DNA of 64,000 nt from Branchinecta lynchi (lineage: Eukaryota > Arthropoda > Branchiopoda > Anostraca > Branchinectidae), in contig JAKZAP010000005.1 in assembly GCA_023053575.1 (NCBI GenBank), forward strand, positions 3,906,001-3,970,000, read 5' to 3'. A program made the position numbers and the translations under genes. Under the pieces are notes generated by a model. That model did not search any database. It had not been told where the DNA came from and saw only the letters and a list, made by a program, of their open reading frames with translations. Positions 22,861-33,650 of this stretch are shown here, one piece after another (position 1 is the stretch's first letter; each line of letters begins with the position of its first letter).

Positions 22861-24449
22861 TTTTGGGATCCCAAAACGTAAGTGGAGGGATACCTATGAC
22901 ATCGCAAAACTTGTCCGTCTGTCCGTCCGTCCGTCTGTGCGCGCTATAACTCTCGAAGGGAATGAGATATTTTGATGAAACTTGGTGTGAGGACTCTTTG
23001 GGTCAAGACTAAGGTCGAGTTCGTAGATAGGCTCTGTAGCCCTATATTTAGGAGTGGGGGAGGGAGTTTAAATTAAGGGACAAATGAAATATATTTAAAT
23101 AGATGATGTGATAGTCGATTATGGGGTAAGAAGACATGCTGAACACGATGGTGAAAACCATTTTTTTGCCGGACAAGTAGTTAGCCCGGAATCCGGCCCA
23201 AACCGGAAAGCCTTTCAAAAGTAAAAGTCTTATCTTAAAGTTCAATGGGCACATCAAACTACCCCAATCCCACTCTGTAACAACCTATGAACAATGCTTA
23301 CCCCCTAGATCAGCAGCTTTTTCAACAGTTTCCTCTCTGTGGTATTTCAAAACGTAATTTTTCGGGCCAGTACATGCTCAATTTTCTAGCTTGGACAAAG
23401 ATAAAAGTGATGTTTCTTATAATACTTAGTAGACCTTTGTTTTATGTATAAATCAGCTTGTATAATTCAGATTTGAATAGGTTATTTGTTTTTGAATGAT
23501 TTTTGTAGCTATGTAATTTTTTATGAGCTTATTGCATATTCTGGTACATTTGATAAAGCAAGTTAATCAAGCTTCACAACACTATTCCACAAAGAAAAAC
23601 TTTTAATAGGCACTATATGCCATAGAACTTCTGATGAAACAGTAGAACAATCAGGTAAACTGCAACTGAGGCTTGACTTTGGTGACATATCAAATATATC
23701 CTTTTCTATCAAGCATTGCTGGGAGTTTTTGAATTTCCTGCCACGATATCCCAGCTCCTAAGATTTGGATCGCCGAAATGCCAGAGAGGTAAAGGCAAGG
23801 GATAACGAGACAACGGCCGATTTTCGTAGCGCCTTCTGTTGAAAGTTGGAAATGTTTATTTGTGAAGCATTTAATACAAAGTAAAGCATTAGAAGTGTCC
23901 ATTGTGCTTTAAGTTGATTAGATGTTCGACGTAGAAAGACAGGCTGAACACGATGGTGAAAACCATTTTCTCGCAGGGCAAGAAGTTCGCCCGGAATTCG
24001 GCCAAAACCGGAAAGTTTGTAAAAAGGAAAAGTTGATTAGATGTTCGATTTAGGGGTAAGAAGACATGTTGAAAAATTATTTGAAAAGTATTTTCTACCC
24101 CGACAACTTGTTCGCCCGGAATCAGGCCGAAAGCGGAACATTTGTTAAAATCAAAAGTTTTATTTGAAGTTGATTAGATGACAGATTTAGGGGTAAGAAG
24201 ACACGCTGAATCTATATATGGCAATCTTTTTTTACTGGGACATATAGTTCGTTCGGAATCCGGTTGAAACCGAATTCTTTTTAAGAAGTTTTACTTGAAG
24301 TTGATTAGATGTTCTTTATACAGATAAGGAGATATACTGATCTTGCTTCTGAACTACTTTTTTTCTGGACAAGGTATGGTAGTTCGTTCGCAACTGTCTG
24401 GATCAAATATTAGATTTTTGAGATCCCATCGAAACCTTTGGTCTTGTTT
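22861..24449 (-). mobile_element. Family B element, copy B2, split by D2
   Basis: Left end TTTTGGGATCCCAAAACG, then the head module with TCCG repeats and GATGAAACTTGG, then ~137-bp units. The array is broken by family D copy D2 and resumes at TTAAGTTGATTAGATG. The right end is CCTTTGGTCTTGTT. Confidence 0.75.
23239..23908. mobile_element. Family D element, copy D2, flanked by TTAA
   Basis: A 670-bp insert in B2 flanked on both sides by TTAA (23235-23238 and 23909-23912). Its ends are AGTTCAATGGGC and the partner of AGCACAATGGAC. A TTAA duplication is typical of piggyBac-type elements, but the terminal sequence is not a recognised piggyBac end, so assignment is tentative. The interior aligns with D3 (GAGTTTTTGAATTTCC block). 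No transposase. Confidence 0.65.
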
Positions 24450-24461
24450 CTATTGGTGCCT

Positions 24462-24745
24462 TAATAATCAATCAACCAATTTATTTAATTCGTGATGTTA
24501 CACATCAAATATATTACACTAACATGAGATGATTTTAATAATCATTACCCTTGGCGTTAGGATTCTAGCTTGTCGCCATAATTTATATATATATATTTTA
24601 TACATATATTTACCATTCGGCGGCTCGGGGAAATAACACAGTCTACCGAACAGGGGATAAAAGTGGCCGAGGCGAAATTCCGCATTCTGGCTTATGACCT
24701 TGAAGGCGGATTTCCAGTGCTGCAATCTTTACCACAAAACTAACT
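24462..24745 (-). mobile_element. LINE-like 3' end fragment F2
   Basis: Counterpart of F1: an ATCAATCAACCAATTTATTT tail complement, then the TTCGTGATGTTACAC block, a TATA microsatellite near 24583-24605, and a 68-codon minus-strand frame aligning with that of F1. Confidence 0.55.
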
Positions 24746-25392
24746 ATAGCAATAATTGTCCTGGATAAGGAAGACTATTTTCGCTCGCTTTTAGAATTCG
24801 CTCTAATTATAACATTTTCTACTCCACTACCATAGGATCGAAACAGGCATGCGATCTGTCCAAAATACGGAGCAAAGTACCGCTGCACCCCCCCCCCCCA
24901 CCCTCGGAACGTTATGCTTATTTGAAGGTCTGTTGACTGTTGACATTTTCATGCACTTACTGAGACTACAGTCAACTATGAGCTAGCAAAGGAAGTTAAC
25001 TAAGGGGCTATGAAAACACCTGAATAGGTGTTTTGGATCTTCATTTCACCATTTAGCCCCAATCTGCACTGTTTACATTTAAGTAACTGATCAAATAAAC
25101 ATACCTCTACTCTACTTTCCATAATCTTCGTATTATTTAAGTACAATTTTGGTTTCTTAATTTGGTGAATTATAACGTATCCGACTAAGAAAATCGAACT
25201 ATGTGTGCACGCTACTGTAAAAGGGTCATAACATATATTCTGGGAATAATCCAAAAAATTTAACACGAGGGTGCGTGTTAAACGTTACGAAACTTTCGAC
25301 AGTGAATACACTTCCTCAGACTTTTTCTCTCTTTACATTTTTAAACATTTTACTCCAAGCGTAAAAAACAAAAACAAACCAAGTTCATTAGG
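24746..25392. other. No supported gene
   Basis: C homopolymer near 24888-24900. A minus-strand frame at 25000-25266 has possible splice signals (TTTTACAG near 25220, GTATGT near 25105) but no recognisable features, so it is not annotated as an exon. Confidence 0.3.
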
Positions 25393-25597
25393 CTATGACC
25401 AGAATAACAGACTGAAAGCCATCATCACACAACAGGCTGCGACGTAGGGACTTTTCCTTTCTCCTATCCTGGCAAACTTCCAGAAGAGGCCTAGAAACCT
25501 GAAAAACTCCGATTCAAAACTGGGAGAAAACTTTTCCACTTCCGGCTCGTAGCCTGTGGTGAATTGCTGGAGGCAAGACATAAAACCCTTGCAGGCA
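25393..25597 (-). CDS. Possible terminal exon of an unknown membrane protein
   Basis: A pyrimidine-rich acceptor (TTTTCCTGCTTACTCAAG, 25598) precedes 205 nt open on the minus strand to a TAG at 25393-25395. The frame gives 67 residues after one split codon. The C-terminus is a single hydrophobic segment ([17 protein letters not shown]) preceded by basic residues (KFARIGERK), as in a tail-anchored or type-II membrane protein. No AATAAA follows within 80 bp and no upstream exon was identified. The overlapping frame in another phase argues for caution. Confidence 0.3.
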
Positions 25598-26640
25598 CTT
25601 GAGTAAGCAGGAAAAGCAAAAAGCCCAGTTTGAGAGAAAAAATAAATTTCTATATTCCAACTCATGGACGGGGGAGGGCGGAGAAGACCCGGTCATTTAC
25701 AACATTTTTATGTGCATAATAAACAGCACTAATGCGAAATGAGACTAAAAGAAAACTGAAAAGTTATTTTCTTGTTCCTCTTTCTTATGCCTTATATATT
25801 ATAGCAAACGTGATCCTTGTTTTAGTGTTTGAAAAATTATTTTCAATCGGGCAGGCGCAGGGATCTCCACATCGAAACACCTTCTTTAGGATCCAGAGCA
25901 AAATAACACTAGAGAGTAGCACCAAGGCCTATGCTCTCCATGCTTTGCAAACGGACCATACTCGTAGCGCCACCCACTACGCTTGCTGCATTTAAAGCGA
26001 CATAAACTTGCGGGTTTAGAAATTCCTAGTAAAGCAAAGGTGCGGTCTGCACACACCAAGGAAACAATGTAGGCTGTATCATTTTTGTTGCAGTGTTCAG
26101 AATATGAAGTTATCGGAGCCAGTGCTGGTGAATGACTGAATGAGTGTCAGTAGGGATGTTATCTATCGGTAGTGGTGATAGTATCGCTGTATTCAAGTGT
26201 GTGTCAATTTTGTCAAGTCTTGGCGCTACTTCTTAGTGTTATTTTGCTTTGATACGACTGAAGGCTAATACCCTTCACAGTTGTCACATCATATTTATAT
26301 CAGGGAACTAATTAATCAATTCTAAATCAGCTCTCCGTAGACAAGGCTATCCAACTTGAGATTACTCATTCGCTGGTGATGCTTCGCTCGCTACTCATTG
26401 AACAACAAATTACGCGAGACGAAGGATGTTTGTACAATTGTCACCCAAATCATTCAATACAAGCAAGCACTGAGGAAAATATGGGGGGGGGGGGGGGCTA
26501 CAACTGGGGCAAATTGCTCCAGGTGGGCAAATCGGGATTCCACTTTCCATTTGCTTTCCCAAATAAAAGCTCTTTCGGTTGATTGTTGTCAGATTGCACT
26601 CATGAACGACCCGCATTGCGTGACCATGCTGAACTGCAAT
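25598..26640. other. No recognised gene; G tract
   Basis: Contains a G homopolymer at 26482-26498. The frames at 26376-26709 overlap in several phases and include the G tract, so they are not credible. Confidence 0.3.
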
Positions 26641-27150
26641 TATCGGAAAAAGCCTTATCGGCAAATCCAGATCCTCGTTTCTTTTGTTGCTTACTTTTCG
26701 ACGCCGTAGTCTTTAATAAGTCTTGCACCGACAAACAATGTTTTTCGTTCCGCTTCTGGTGTCAACAAAAGCATCGTGTGATAATGATAGGCCACTGTTT
26801 GTCGGTGGGTCGCGTCGACAAATCCTTTTCACGTTCCGTTTATGGTACCGACAAAAAAACTTATCCTAAAGCAGAAGATCGGAAAAGCCTTGTCGGCAAA
26901 TCCAGATCCTAGTTTCTTTTGTTGCTTACTTTTCGACGCCGTAGTCTTTAATAAGTCTTGCACCGACAAACAATGTTTTTCGTTCCGCTTCTGGTATCAA
27001 CAAAAGCATTGTCTGATAATGATACGCCACTGTTTGTCGGTGGGTCGCGTTGACAAATCCTTTCACGTTCCGTTTATGGTACCAACAAAAAAAAAACCTT
27101 ATCCTAAAGCAGAAGATCGGAAAAGCCTTGTCGGCAAATCGATCTCCTTC
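26641..27150. repeat. ~237-bp tandem repeat, two copies plus a partial third
   Basis: CGGAAAAGCC-type unit starts fall at about 26644, 26880 and 27118, giving periods of 236 and 238 bp. Each unit carries GACGCCGTAGTCTTTAATAA, ACCGACAAACAATG and its mirror TGTTTGTCGG. The first two copies differ at few positions. Because the period is close to 79 codons, a plus-strand frame stays open through each copy (26583-26912 and 26842-27270). Coding is not supported otherwise. Confidence 0.8.
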
Positions 27151-27880
27151 ATGTTCATTGATCGGATCCGACACGGTGACCGGAAATGTCCTGTCGGATA
27201 CTTGGTAGTAACGACAAACCATGTTTTCGTCCGAAAATGGGCTAGTTCGCCACTGCGGCTAACCATGTAAACCTGTTACAATAATGTAAGGAGCAAAACT
27301 CGATCCTAACCATCGGCCTGTGCAGTTTGAAGGCTTCAGAAGGCTTCACGACCACAATCGTTGCAGAATACTGATTTTCAACCGTCAGTAGCTCTCAGCG
27401 CTAGTAGGCTAAAGTTTGAAATAGGACGCAAGCTCTTACCCTGTCTTATGTCTATCCATTATGGTAGGCATCAGTGACCTCAAGTAGGCGCATGTGCAGA
27501 TGAGAAGTAACACGACCGACAACAAACTTTGGAAGTTGAAAAGGGCCGACTGGAAATATAGGTGGTAAATAATTTATCCTAACAAAATCTTACAGCAAAG
27601 ATTAACGAAGGAACAAGTTTTCACGCAAGCTACAAATCCTGTTTCTACTCCTTGCAAGCGCAATGAACAGATGGAAAGAAACAGTTGGAAAGGCCGGACA
27701 AATACAACACGAAGCTGAAACCACCTGATCGTCCTCAAGCCCATTGCCTGGAACTCGATTCTTGCTGGGGATCCAGGAGTCCCGTGCCCCTGGTTCCTTT
27801 AAACAGAACCTCGAAAGTTTTTGCTAGACGATAAGAAATAAACGGAAATCTTAAAGTTTGAATTTAACAAGATCAGGATT
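27151..27880. other. Unassigned
   Basis: The first ~90 bp continue GTCGG/CGACA words of the adjacent tandem repeat in degenerate form. The remainder shows no recognised feature. Confidence 0.3.
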
Positions 27881-28396
27881 TCGACTGCAGTTTCTTGGAA
27901 CTGCAGTCTGGAATTCTCTACCAGTGAGCACCAGGGCGGCTGCGGATCTTTTAGAGTTTAAGAGGAAATTAAAAGAATATTTACTAAAAGATGGTTGAGA
28001 AATGTATTTATTTGTTAGGGGGTAGGGAGTGGTAGGGAGGTCTGGTTGGTAGGGAGGAACGGTTGGTTGGGGGTGGTAGGGGGGGAATTGGTGGATGGGT
28101 GATCGGGGTGGTAAGGAGGGAGTAGGGTTGTTGGGAGGTATATGTTTATTTTGGAGGTGATAATGTGAAGGAACTTGGTCTGTTTCTTTTTTTATTTGTT
28201 TTTTTGTGGTCTGTTCTTTTCCAGTTTTCTTTTTTTTATTGGTTACTTATTATGTTATTTGTTGGTGTGTTTAGAAAACTGGATTGCACGCCAGCAAAAC
28301 GTAGGTTTTTCCATTAGTGCAGTAGATGTAAATAGTAAAGAGTTAAAATTGTGTTTATTAATAAAATAAGTATCAAGTAAAAAAAAAAAAAAAAAT
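27881..28396 (+). mobile_element. LINE 3' end with poly(A) tail
   Basis: The frame around 27895-28000 reads WNSLPVSTRAAADLLEFKRK and stops at TGA after LLKDG. This is the WNSLP...FK..L ending common to CR1/jockey-type polyproteins. Downstream is a G-rich 3' untranslated region, AATAAA (28360-28365) and an A17 tract (28379-28396). The catalytic part is missing, so this is a 5'-truncated copy. Confidence 0.7.
28016..28142 (+). repeat. G-rich tract, potential G-quadruplex
   Basis: Dense GGTAGGGAGG-type runs with many GGG triplets on one strand, within the LINE 3' untranslated region. Confidence 0.7.
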
Positions 28397-28850
28397 ATTG
28401 AAATAAATATGACAATAAGATTCTTTACTGATTAAAAATTTAAATAGTAGGACTGATTGAATTTAATACAGCAATTAGCGCTAACATCATCAGACACATT
28501 TCACTGAATCCGATCACCCGTTCCAAAGTTACACATGACTCAATATTCAAGATTTCCCCTCCCTCCCCCACGATGATCGGATCGAGGAAATTTTTATTTC
28601 CAAATTAGTTTGATCGGGTCCTTGATATGCCTGTCAAGTGTCGTCGTGAAAATCCCCAAAACCACCATCACCGGAATTCAGGAAAACTCCCAAGTGTTGA
28701 AAAATTGTTAAATGATGTTTTCGAGAATGGAAATGTTCTCAGATCGGGTTTAGCCTATTCGTGTGGCCGTTTTCAATTCTAGGCCTATCTTTATCGTAAA
28801 TATTCCATGGGCTCAAGCTGACTTGGAAACATATTATATTAACAGATATA
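28397..28850 (+). repeat. Family A fragment and flanks
   Basis: 28505-28695 matches the middle and end of a family A long unit (CCGATCACCCGTTCCAAAGT, GATCGGATCGAGG, CCTTGATATGCCTG). No terminus is present. The flanks are unassigned. Confidence 0.55.
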
Positions 28851-28853
28851 TAA

Positions 28854-28897
28854 CAGCCTGACGAGGATCCTTGCCAAGAAGGGCCGAAATATCGCTG
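28854..28897 (+). ncRNA. Hammerhead ribozyme motif (copy a)
   Basis: Order: CAGC (stem I 5'), CTGACGA core, stem II (GGATCCTT / AAGGGCC around GCCAAG), GAAA core, TATC, GCTG (stem I 3'). Stem III is reduced to the single closing A-U pair, with ATAT able to pair in a dimer. Predicted self-cleavage lies after TATC, between 28893 and 28894. It lies in a Penelope-like end fragment of about 28805-28930. Confidence 0.7.
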
Positions 28898-28930
28898 CTA
28901 AAGCATCGTAGCTGACATACCCGTTTTATG

Positions 28931-29355
28931 CTATTATTTGAACATATCTTTATCGTTATTGTTTCACATTTTATGGGTCGTCGAGCTGGATTTTGATAGT
29001 ATTTAGATATGTTTATAAAACTAGAACAAATTAACTTGAACTCTTCAGCTGACGATGGTAGGCCGCCTCAAAACGAATTTAGCCTAACCTAACCTGGTAG
29101 CACCTGCAAACTACCATGTTAACCAGCAAAATGAGACTTACCATCGTGTGGTGGATTGCGGGTTTTCAGCAGTTGATGATCACTCTAGAAAATGAGAGGC
29201 CAGTGTGTAACCATACAACATGCATAAAATGTAACCAAGTTTATAATGAAGCTAGTAGGCATGTACGCATGGTTGGTTCTTGGGAGGCCCCCACAAATAT
29301 TGCAACAAGCAACGACAGGTCTGGCCTATTACCGCTCACAGTTTTTAGCTATAGA
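28931..29355. other. No recognised feature
   Basis: No exon or element end identified. The plus frame 29116-29367 runs into the next family A element and is not supported. Confidence 0.3.
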
Positions 29356-29510
29356 AACAAGAGCTGAAAGCTCATATGGCACTTGTAAGAATATGGTATG
29401 GTTATTCCACTCACTGATAACTGTTTCTAAATATTCTTTGAGCCCAAGCTGACTTTGAAACATTTATTCAAACAATGTTTACAACGGATACGTCAGCTAT
29501 GATTCTTCGT

Positions 29511-29554
29511 CAGCAATATTTCGGCCCTTCTTGGCAAGGGTCCTCGTCAGGCTG
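29511..29554 (-). ncRNA. Hammerhead ribozyme motif (copy b, minus)
   Basis: Minus-strand order CAGC, CTGACGA, stem II GGACCCTT/AAGGGCC, GAAA, TATT, GCTG. The cleavage-site base is U here instead of C, which the hammerhead rule (any base but G) allows. Confidence 0.65.
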
Positions 29555-29613
29555 TCAATCCTCTGTGGATTACAGGTTTGTTTCCTATCCCCAAAGTTGA
29601 ACCAAAGGATTGA

Positions 29614-29657
29614 CAGCCTGACGAGGACCCTTGCCAAGAAGGGCCGAAATATCGCTG
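29614..29657 (+). ncRNA. Hammerhead ribozyme motif (copy b, plus)
   Basis: CAGC, CTGACGA, stem II GGACCCTT/AAGGGCC, GAAA, TATC, GCTG; predicted cleavage after 29653. It is the mirror partner of the motif at 29511-29554. Confidence 0.7.
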
Positions 29658-31233
29658 ACGAAGAATCATAGCTGACGTATCCGATGTAAACGTTGTTTGA
29701 ATAAAAGATAACTGTTTCTCCCACAACGACGATCGGATCGGGGGAGGGACAATTTTTAAGCCAATCTGAAAGAGTCCCTAACATGCCTGCCAAGTTTCAT
29801 GGTCATAAAACAGCCTGCCAAGTTTCATGGTCATAGCACCTTTGGAAGTACCCCAGCTCATGATGACCAGAATTGTAGAAAACCTGTCAAACTCCCACAG
29901 CTGTGACAAGATCCGGTCCTCATTTGTCAGTATTGTCTCGTATGGTCCCATCCCGATCTCTTGACTCTAAGCGTTTCACGATATTTCTTGGCACCCCCCT
30001 GCAGCTCCCCCTCCCCCAGTTATTGGATTCGTTCCGAACTTGAAAATGATCAATCAATCAATTCAATCAATCAACTCAGTTTATTTTCGAAAATTCGCTC
30101 ACGGAAGAAGCCGAACATTGAATTTCTTCCGTCATGTATAACTTAACAATTAACTAATGTTAAAACAACTATAACTAATAAAATAATCATCTGAGACACT
30201 TGTTCTTGACACTTGCCAAGTTTCAATCACGCCCGATCACCCATTCTAAAGTTAGGCATGTCACTAGATGCTGGATTCCCCATCCCTTCACTCCCCCCAA
30301 CATCACCGTATCGGGGAAGGAACTATTTTCAAGTCGACCTAGGAAAGTACCTAATGTGTCTGCCAAATTTCATGGTCATAGTACATCTGGAAGTACCCTA
30401 ACTCGAGAGTCGTGATCACCGCGGAAATCCAAGAAACCCCCACCGACACCCTGCACTGCGACACGACCCGGTCCTATTTTATCAATAAAGTATCTAGGGT
30501 TAAAGCTCGTTCTTCCCTTCAAGTTCCATCCGATCCCTCGAACCTAAGCGTTTCAGAAGATTTCAAGTCTCCCCTCTACCCCCACCCCCAGTTACCGGAT
30601 CCGGGCCAGATTTGAAACTGAAAATCTGAGACACTTGTTCTTTATACTTGTCAAGTTTCATACATGTCCGATTACCCGTTCCAAAGTTATGAATGATTCT
30701 AGTTTCCGGACTCACCATCCCTCGACCCCCCCCCCCCCACCCCCGCTATGGCTGGATCGGGGACGTGATTATTTCCAAGTTAACCTGGTCGGTTCCCTCA
30801 TATGCCTTCCAAGTTTTATTGTCCTAGCTTATGTGGAAGCGTTTCAGGAGATTTCCGGTGCCCCCCTCCAGCCCTCCCCCCACAGGTATCGAATCTGGAA
30901 AGGATTTTGAAACTGAATATCTGAAACACTTGTTCTTGACACATGTCAAGTTCCACGCGTGTCCGATTACCCTATCCAAAGTTATGCATATTAATAGTTT
31001 CCGGAATTCCGCCCTCCACTCCCCCCACTTTGATCGGATCTGGAAAGTGATTATTTCCAAGTTAATCTGTTCGGTTCCATGATATGCCTGGCAAGTTTCA
31101 TTGTCCTAGCTTACGTGGAAGCGTTTCACGATATTTGTTTAGTTAGCCTCTAGTTATTTTGCTCTGGTTAGCATTTAGCATTCGTTCTAATTTTTATACC
31201 GTATCTACTCACGCATTCGCTTCTCAATACATC

Positions 31234-31314
31234 AAGTCGTAGAGCCGTGGTAAAGCGGTGGACCTACGCCACAGAGGTCCGTGGGTCGATACCACGTTTC
31301 GGCAGCGCTCTTTT
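31234..31314 (+). pseudogene. tRNA-like sequence / SINE head
   Basis: An A-box-like GTGGTAAAGCGG and a B-box-like GGGTCGATACC lie at tRNA spacing. A T-arm (GTGG, GTCGATA loop, CCAC) and a GGACC/GGTCC stem can form, and a TTTTT terminator follows at 31311-31315. The anticodon loop would be 11 nt and no proper acceptor stem is seen. A tRNA-derived SINE head or pseudogene is therefore likelier than a working tRNA. Confidence 0.5.
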
Positions 31315-31930
31315 TGCTACCTTCTGCTCGCTTTTGCTACCGGATCCGGGGAAAGTCGGATTGGGGAAGTGACTATTTGTAAGTTAATCTGGTCGGGTCC
31401 CTGATAGCGAAATTTCATCATCTTAGCTTCTGTGGAAGTGCCCGAACTAGATCAACCCCTACTAAGGTTCAGCAACATATTATACCAACCCCTTCGACCT
31501 TCGATTGTTCTAGCTCTCTGCAAACGAGTTGGACAAAAAACGGTTGGACAAAAACTAGAAAAAGCGTTCAAGAGATTTCGGGGGTCCCCTCCAGCCCCCC
31601 CCCCCCCCCCCCCCAGTTATCGGATCCGATCCAAATTTGACAATGAACATCCAATACACTTTTTCTTGATACCTGTGAAGTTTAATGTACGCCCGATTAT
31701 CCGTTCCAAAGTTATGAATGTTACTAATTTCCGGATTCCCCATGTTGCCACTCCCGCATTGATGGTCGGATCGGAGAAGTGACTATTTGCAAGTTAATCC
31801 GGTTGGGTCCCTGATATGCGTGCCAAGTTTTATCGTCCTAGGTCATGTGGAGGTGGCCAAAGTAGCAAAATGCGAACAGACCGACAGACATTACGATCGC
31901 TATATGGTAAGCTCAAGTGCTCAAGTGCCA

Positions 31931-32052
31931 AAAAAAAAAATGGTGACTCATCAGATTAAATGGTTTCATCAGTTTTTGAAATTTCAGAATAGCAACTATC
32001 TGAAGTTAACCTCTCAGTAAGCCATGCGAGAGTTCTGTACTCAGGGTGTTTG
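31931..32052. other. Spacer between two facing family A elements
   Basis: About 120 bp of unique-looking sequence between the hairpin ends of A6 (plus) and A7 (minus). Confidence 0.5.
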
Positions 32053-33650
32053 TTTTATGGCACTTGCTGTTCGGCCAAGTGCCACACAGCGATCGCAATT
32101 CTGTCCGTCCGTCGGTCGGTCGGTCCGGATTTCGCTAGTTCGGGCTTTTCCACATAAGCTAGCACAATGGAACTTGACAGGCATGTCAGGGAACCCAAAA
32201 GATTAACCCAACTTGGAAACAGTCGTTTCCCCGATCCGACCATCGTGGGGGAATGGAGGGAAGGGAACTCCGGAATCTTGAGTATTTATAACTTTTGAAC
32301 GGGTTCACATCTTAATGAAACTTGATATTTGGAAAGGCCTCGTGTCTCAGACGACCCACTTCAAATCCGAGCCGAATGCGGTGGCTTTGAGGGGTGGAGT
32401 GGGGGGAGCGAAAATCTCGGGAAACGCTTTGAGTAGAGGGATCGGGATGAAACTTGGTTGGAAGAACAAGCAGAAGTCCTAGATCCATCGTTGACAGAAC
32501 CGGACCGGATTCGGGCACTGTGGGGAGAGTTGGTAGGGGGGAGGTCTGGTGATTCAGCGAGTTCGGTACTTCCCGATATACTAGGATGATGGAACTTGGC
32601 AGGAATATGAGTGATCTGAACAGACGACTTTAAAATAGTCGTTTGCACGATCCGTACATAGTGGGGGACGTGGAGAGGTGGGGAATCCAGAAACTCGGGG
32701 CATTTACAACTTTTGAACGGGCGATCGGATTTGAATGAAACTTTAAATATCTATTTTCTCAGATGTTCTATGCCAAGTCAGGACCGGATCCGATACTGGG
32801 AGGAGGGAAGGGGGTTACCGAAATGTTTGTGAAATGCTTAGCGTCGAGGGATCGGGATGAAATTTGGTGGGAAGAACAAGCATAAACATTAGATACGTTC
32901 TTGACAGAACCAGATCATATGGAGGACGTGATGGAGGGGGTTTCCCGGAATTCCGGTGATCACGAGTTAGGATACCGCTAGATGTGCTAAGGAGGATAAA
33001 ACTTGGCCAGCATTTTACTGCCCCGTCCAAATAAACTTAAGGACCCGACACAATGCCCTAGAAAGACTTCCGTTACTGGATCCTGCCATTTTTCGGGGAG
33101 TTGAGGGAGATGGAACCCGGAAATTACTGACTTCCGTAGGTTACGAACAAACGGTTCGATTCAAGTGAAACTTTATGGGTAATAAGGACTGATGACCTAG
33201 TTATGCAAAGCAAGTGTACGATGCCCATGCGGCCATGGTTGGGGGAGTTGGGGGAGGGGGGGGGATCGGGAACTTTTAGACATGCACAAAAACAAACGGA
33301 TGGGCCGAACGGGATGCAAGTTGGACCAAGTTGGACTGGCCAAGTTGGAGGAAGATTAAGCGGGAATCTTATCTCTAATTCGGGTTACCAGTAGCAAATA
33401 TTGCAGTAAACTTTAACCCTTAGTCGGAAAAACTTTTTACAGTGTATGGGTTGAACGAGTGGAGTGATTTTAATGAAACTTGGTAAGTAGAGAGATTGTA
33501 TGCCTTAGATGACATATTTTAGGGTCCGGACCGGATCCGAGCACGGTGGGGAGGGTTACCGGACTATCCGGAAAAATGCTCCAATTAACTTTCTCGTTTC
33601 TCACACCACCTACTCGTGACAAGTGCAATATGAGATTGTAGCTCTTGTTT
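32053..33650 (-). mobile_element. Family A element, copy A7
   Basis: Hairpin end at left (TATGGCACTTG, loop, CAAGTGCCA) with a TCCG/TCGG tract, long units, then the complement of the AACAAGAGCT start at 33640-33650. The ~118-bp units are absent, so it is an internally deleted form. Confidence 0.75.

Larger units (their letters stand above)
29429..29706. mobile_element. Penelope-like palindromic insertion with 13-bp target duplication
   Basis: Flanked by GATAACTGTTTCT at 29416-29428 and 29707-29719, an exact 13-bp target duplication inside A6. The 278-bp insert is a head-to-head pair: two ~115-bp arms each with a hammerhead motif, around a ~50-bp centre containing AGGTTTGTTTCC. Long, variable target duplications and inverted end pairs fit Penelope-like retroelements; no GIY-YIG or reverse transcriptase frame remains. 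Confidence 0.75.
29356..31930 (+). mobile_element. Family A element, copy A6, with nested insertions
   Basis: Starts AACAAGAGCTGAAAGCTCAT and ends near a decayed hairpin (TATATGGTAAGCTCAAGTG) and an A tract. It contains about five long units with C homopolymers (30725-30742, 31596-31613). It is interrupted by the ribozyme element at 29429-29706, by an F-type tail with CAATCAATCAA (30046-30181), and by tRNA-like sequence near 31120-31325. Confidence 0.7.

Noticed and set aside
25000..25266. Minus-strand frame with TTTTACAG and GTATGT signals
   Set aside because: Phase and composition gave no support beyond weak splice-like words.
31234..31314. A functional tRNA gene
   Set aside because: Oversized anticodon loop and no complete acceptor stem.
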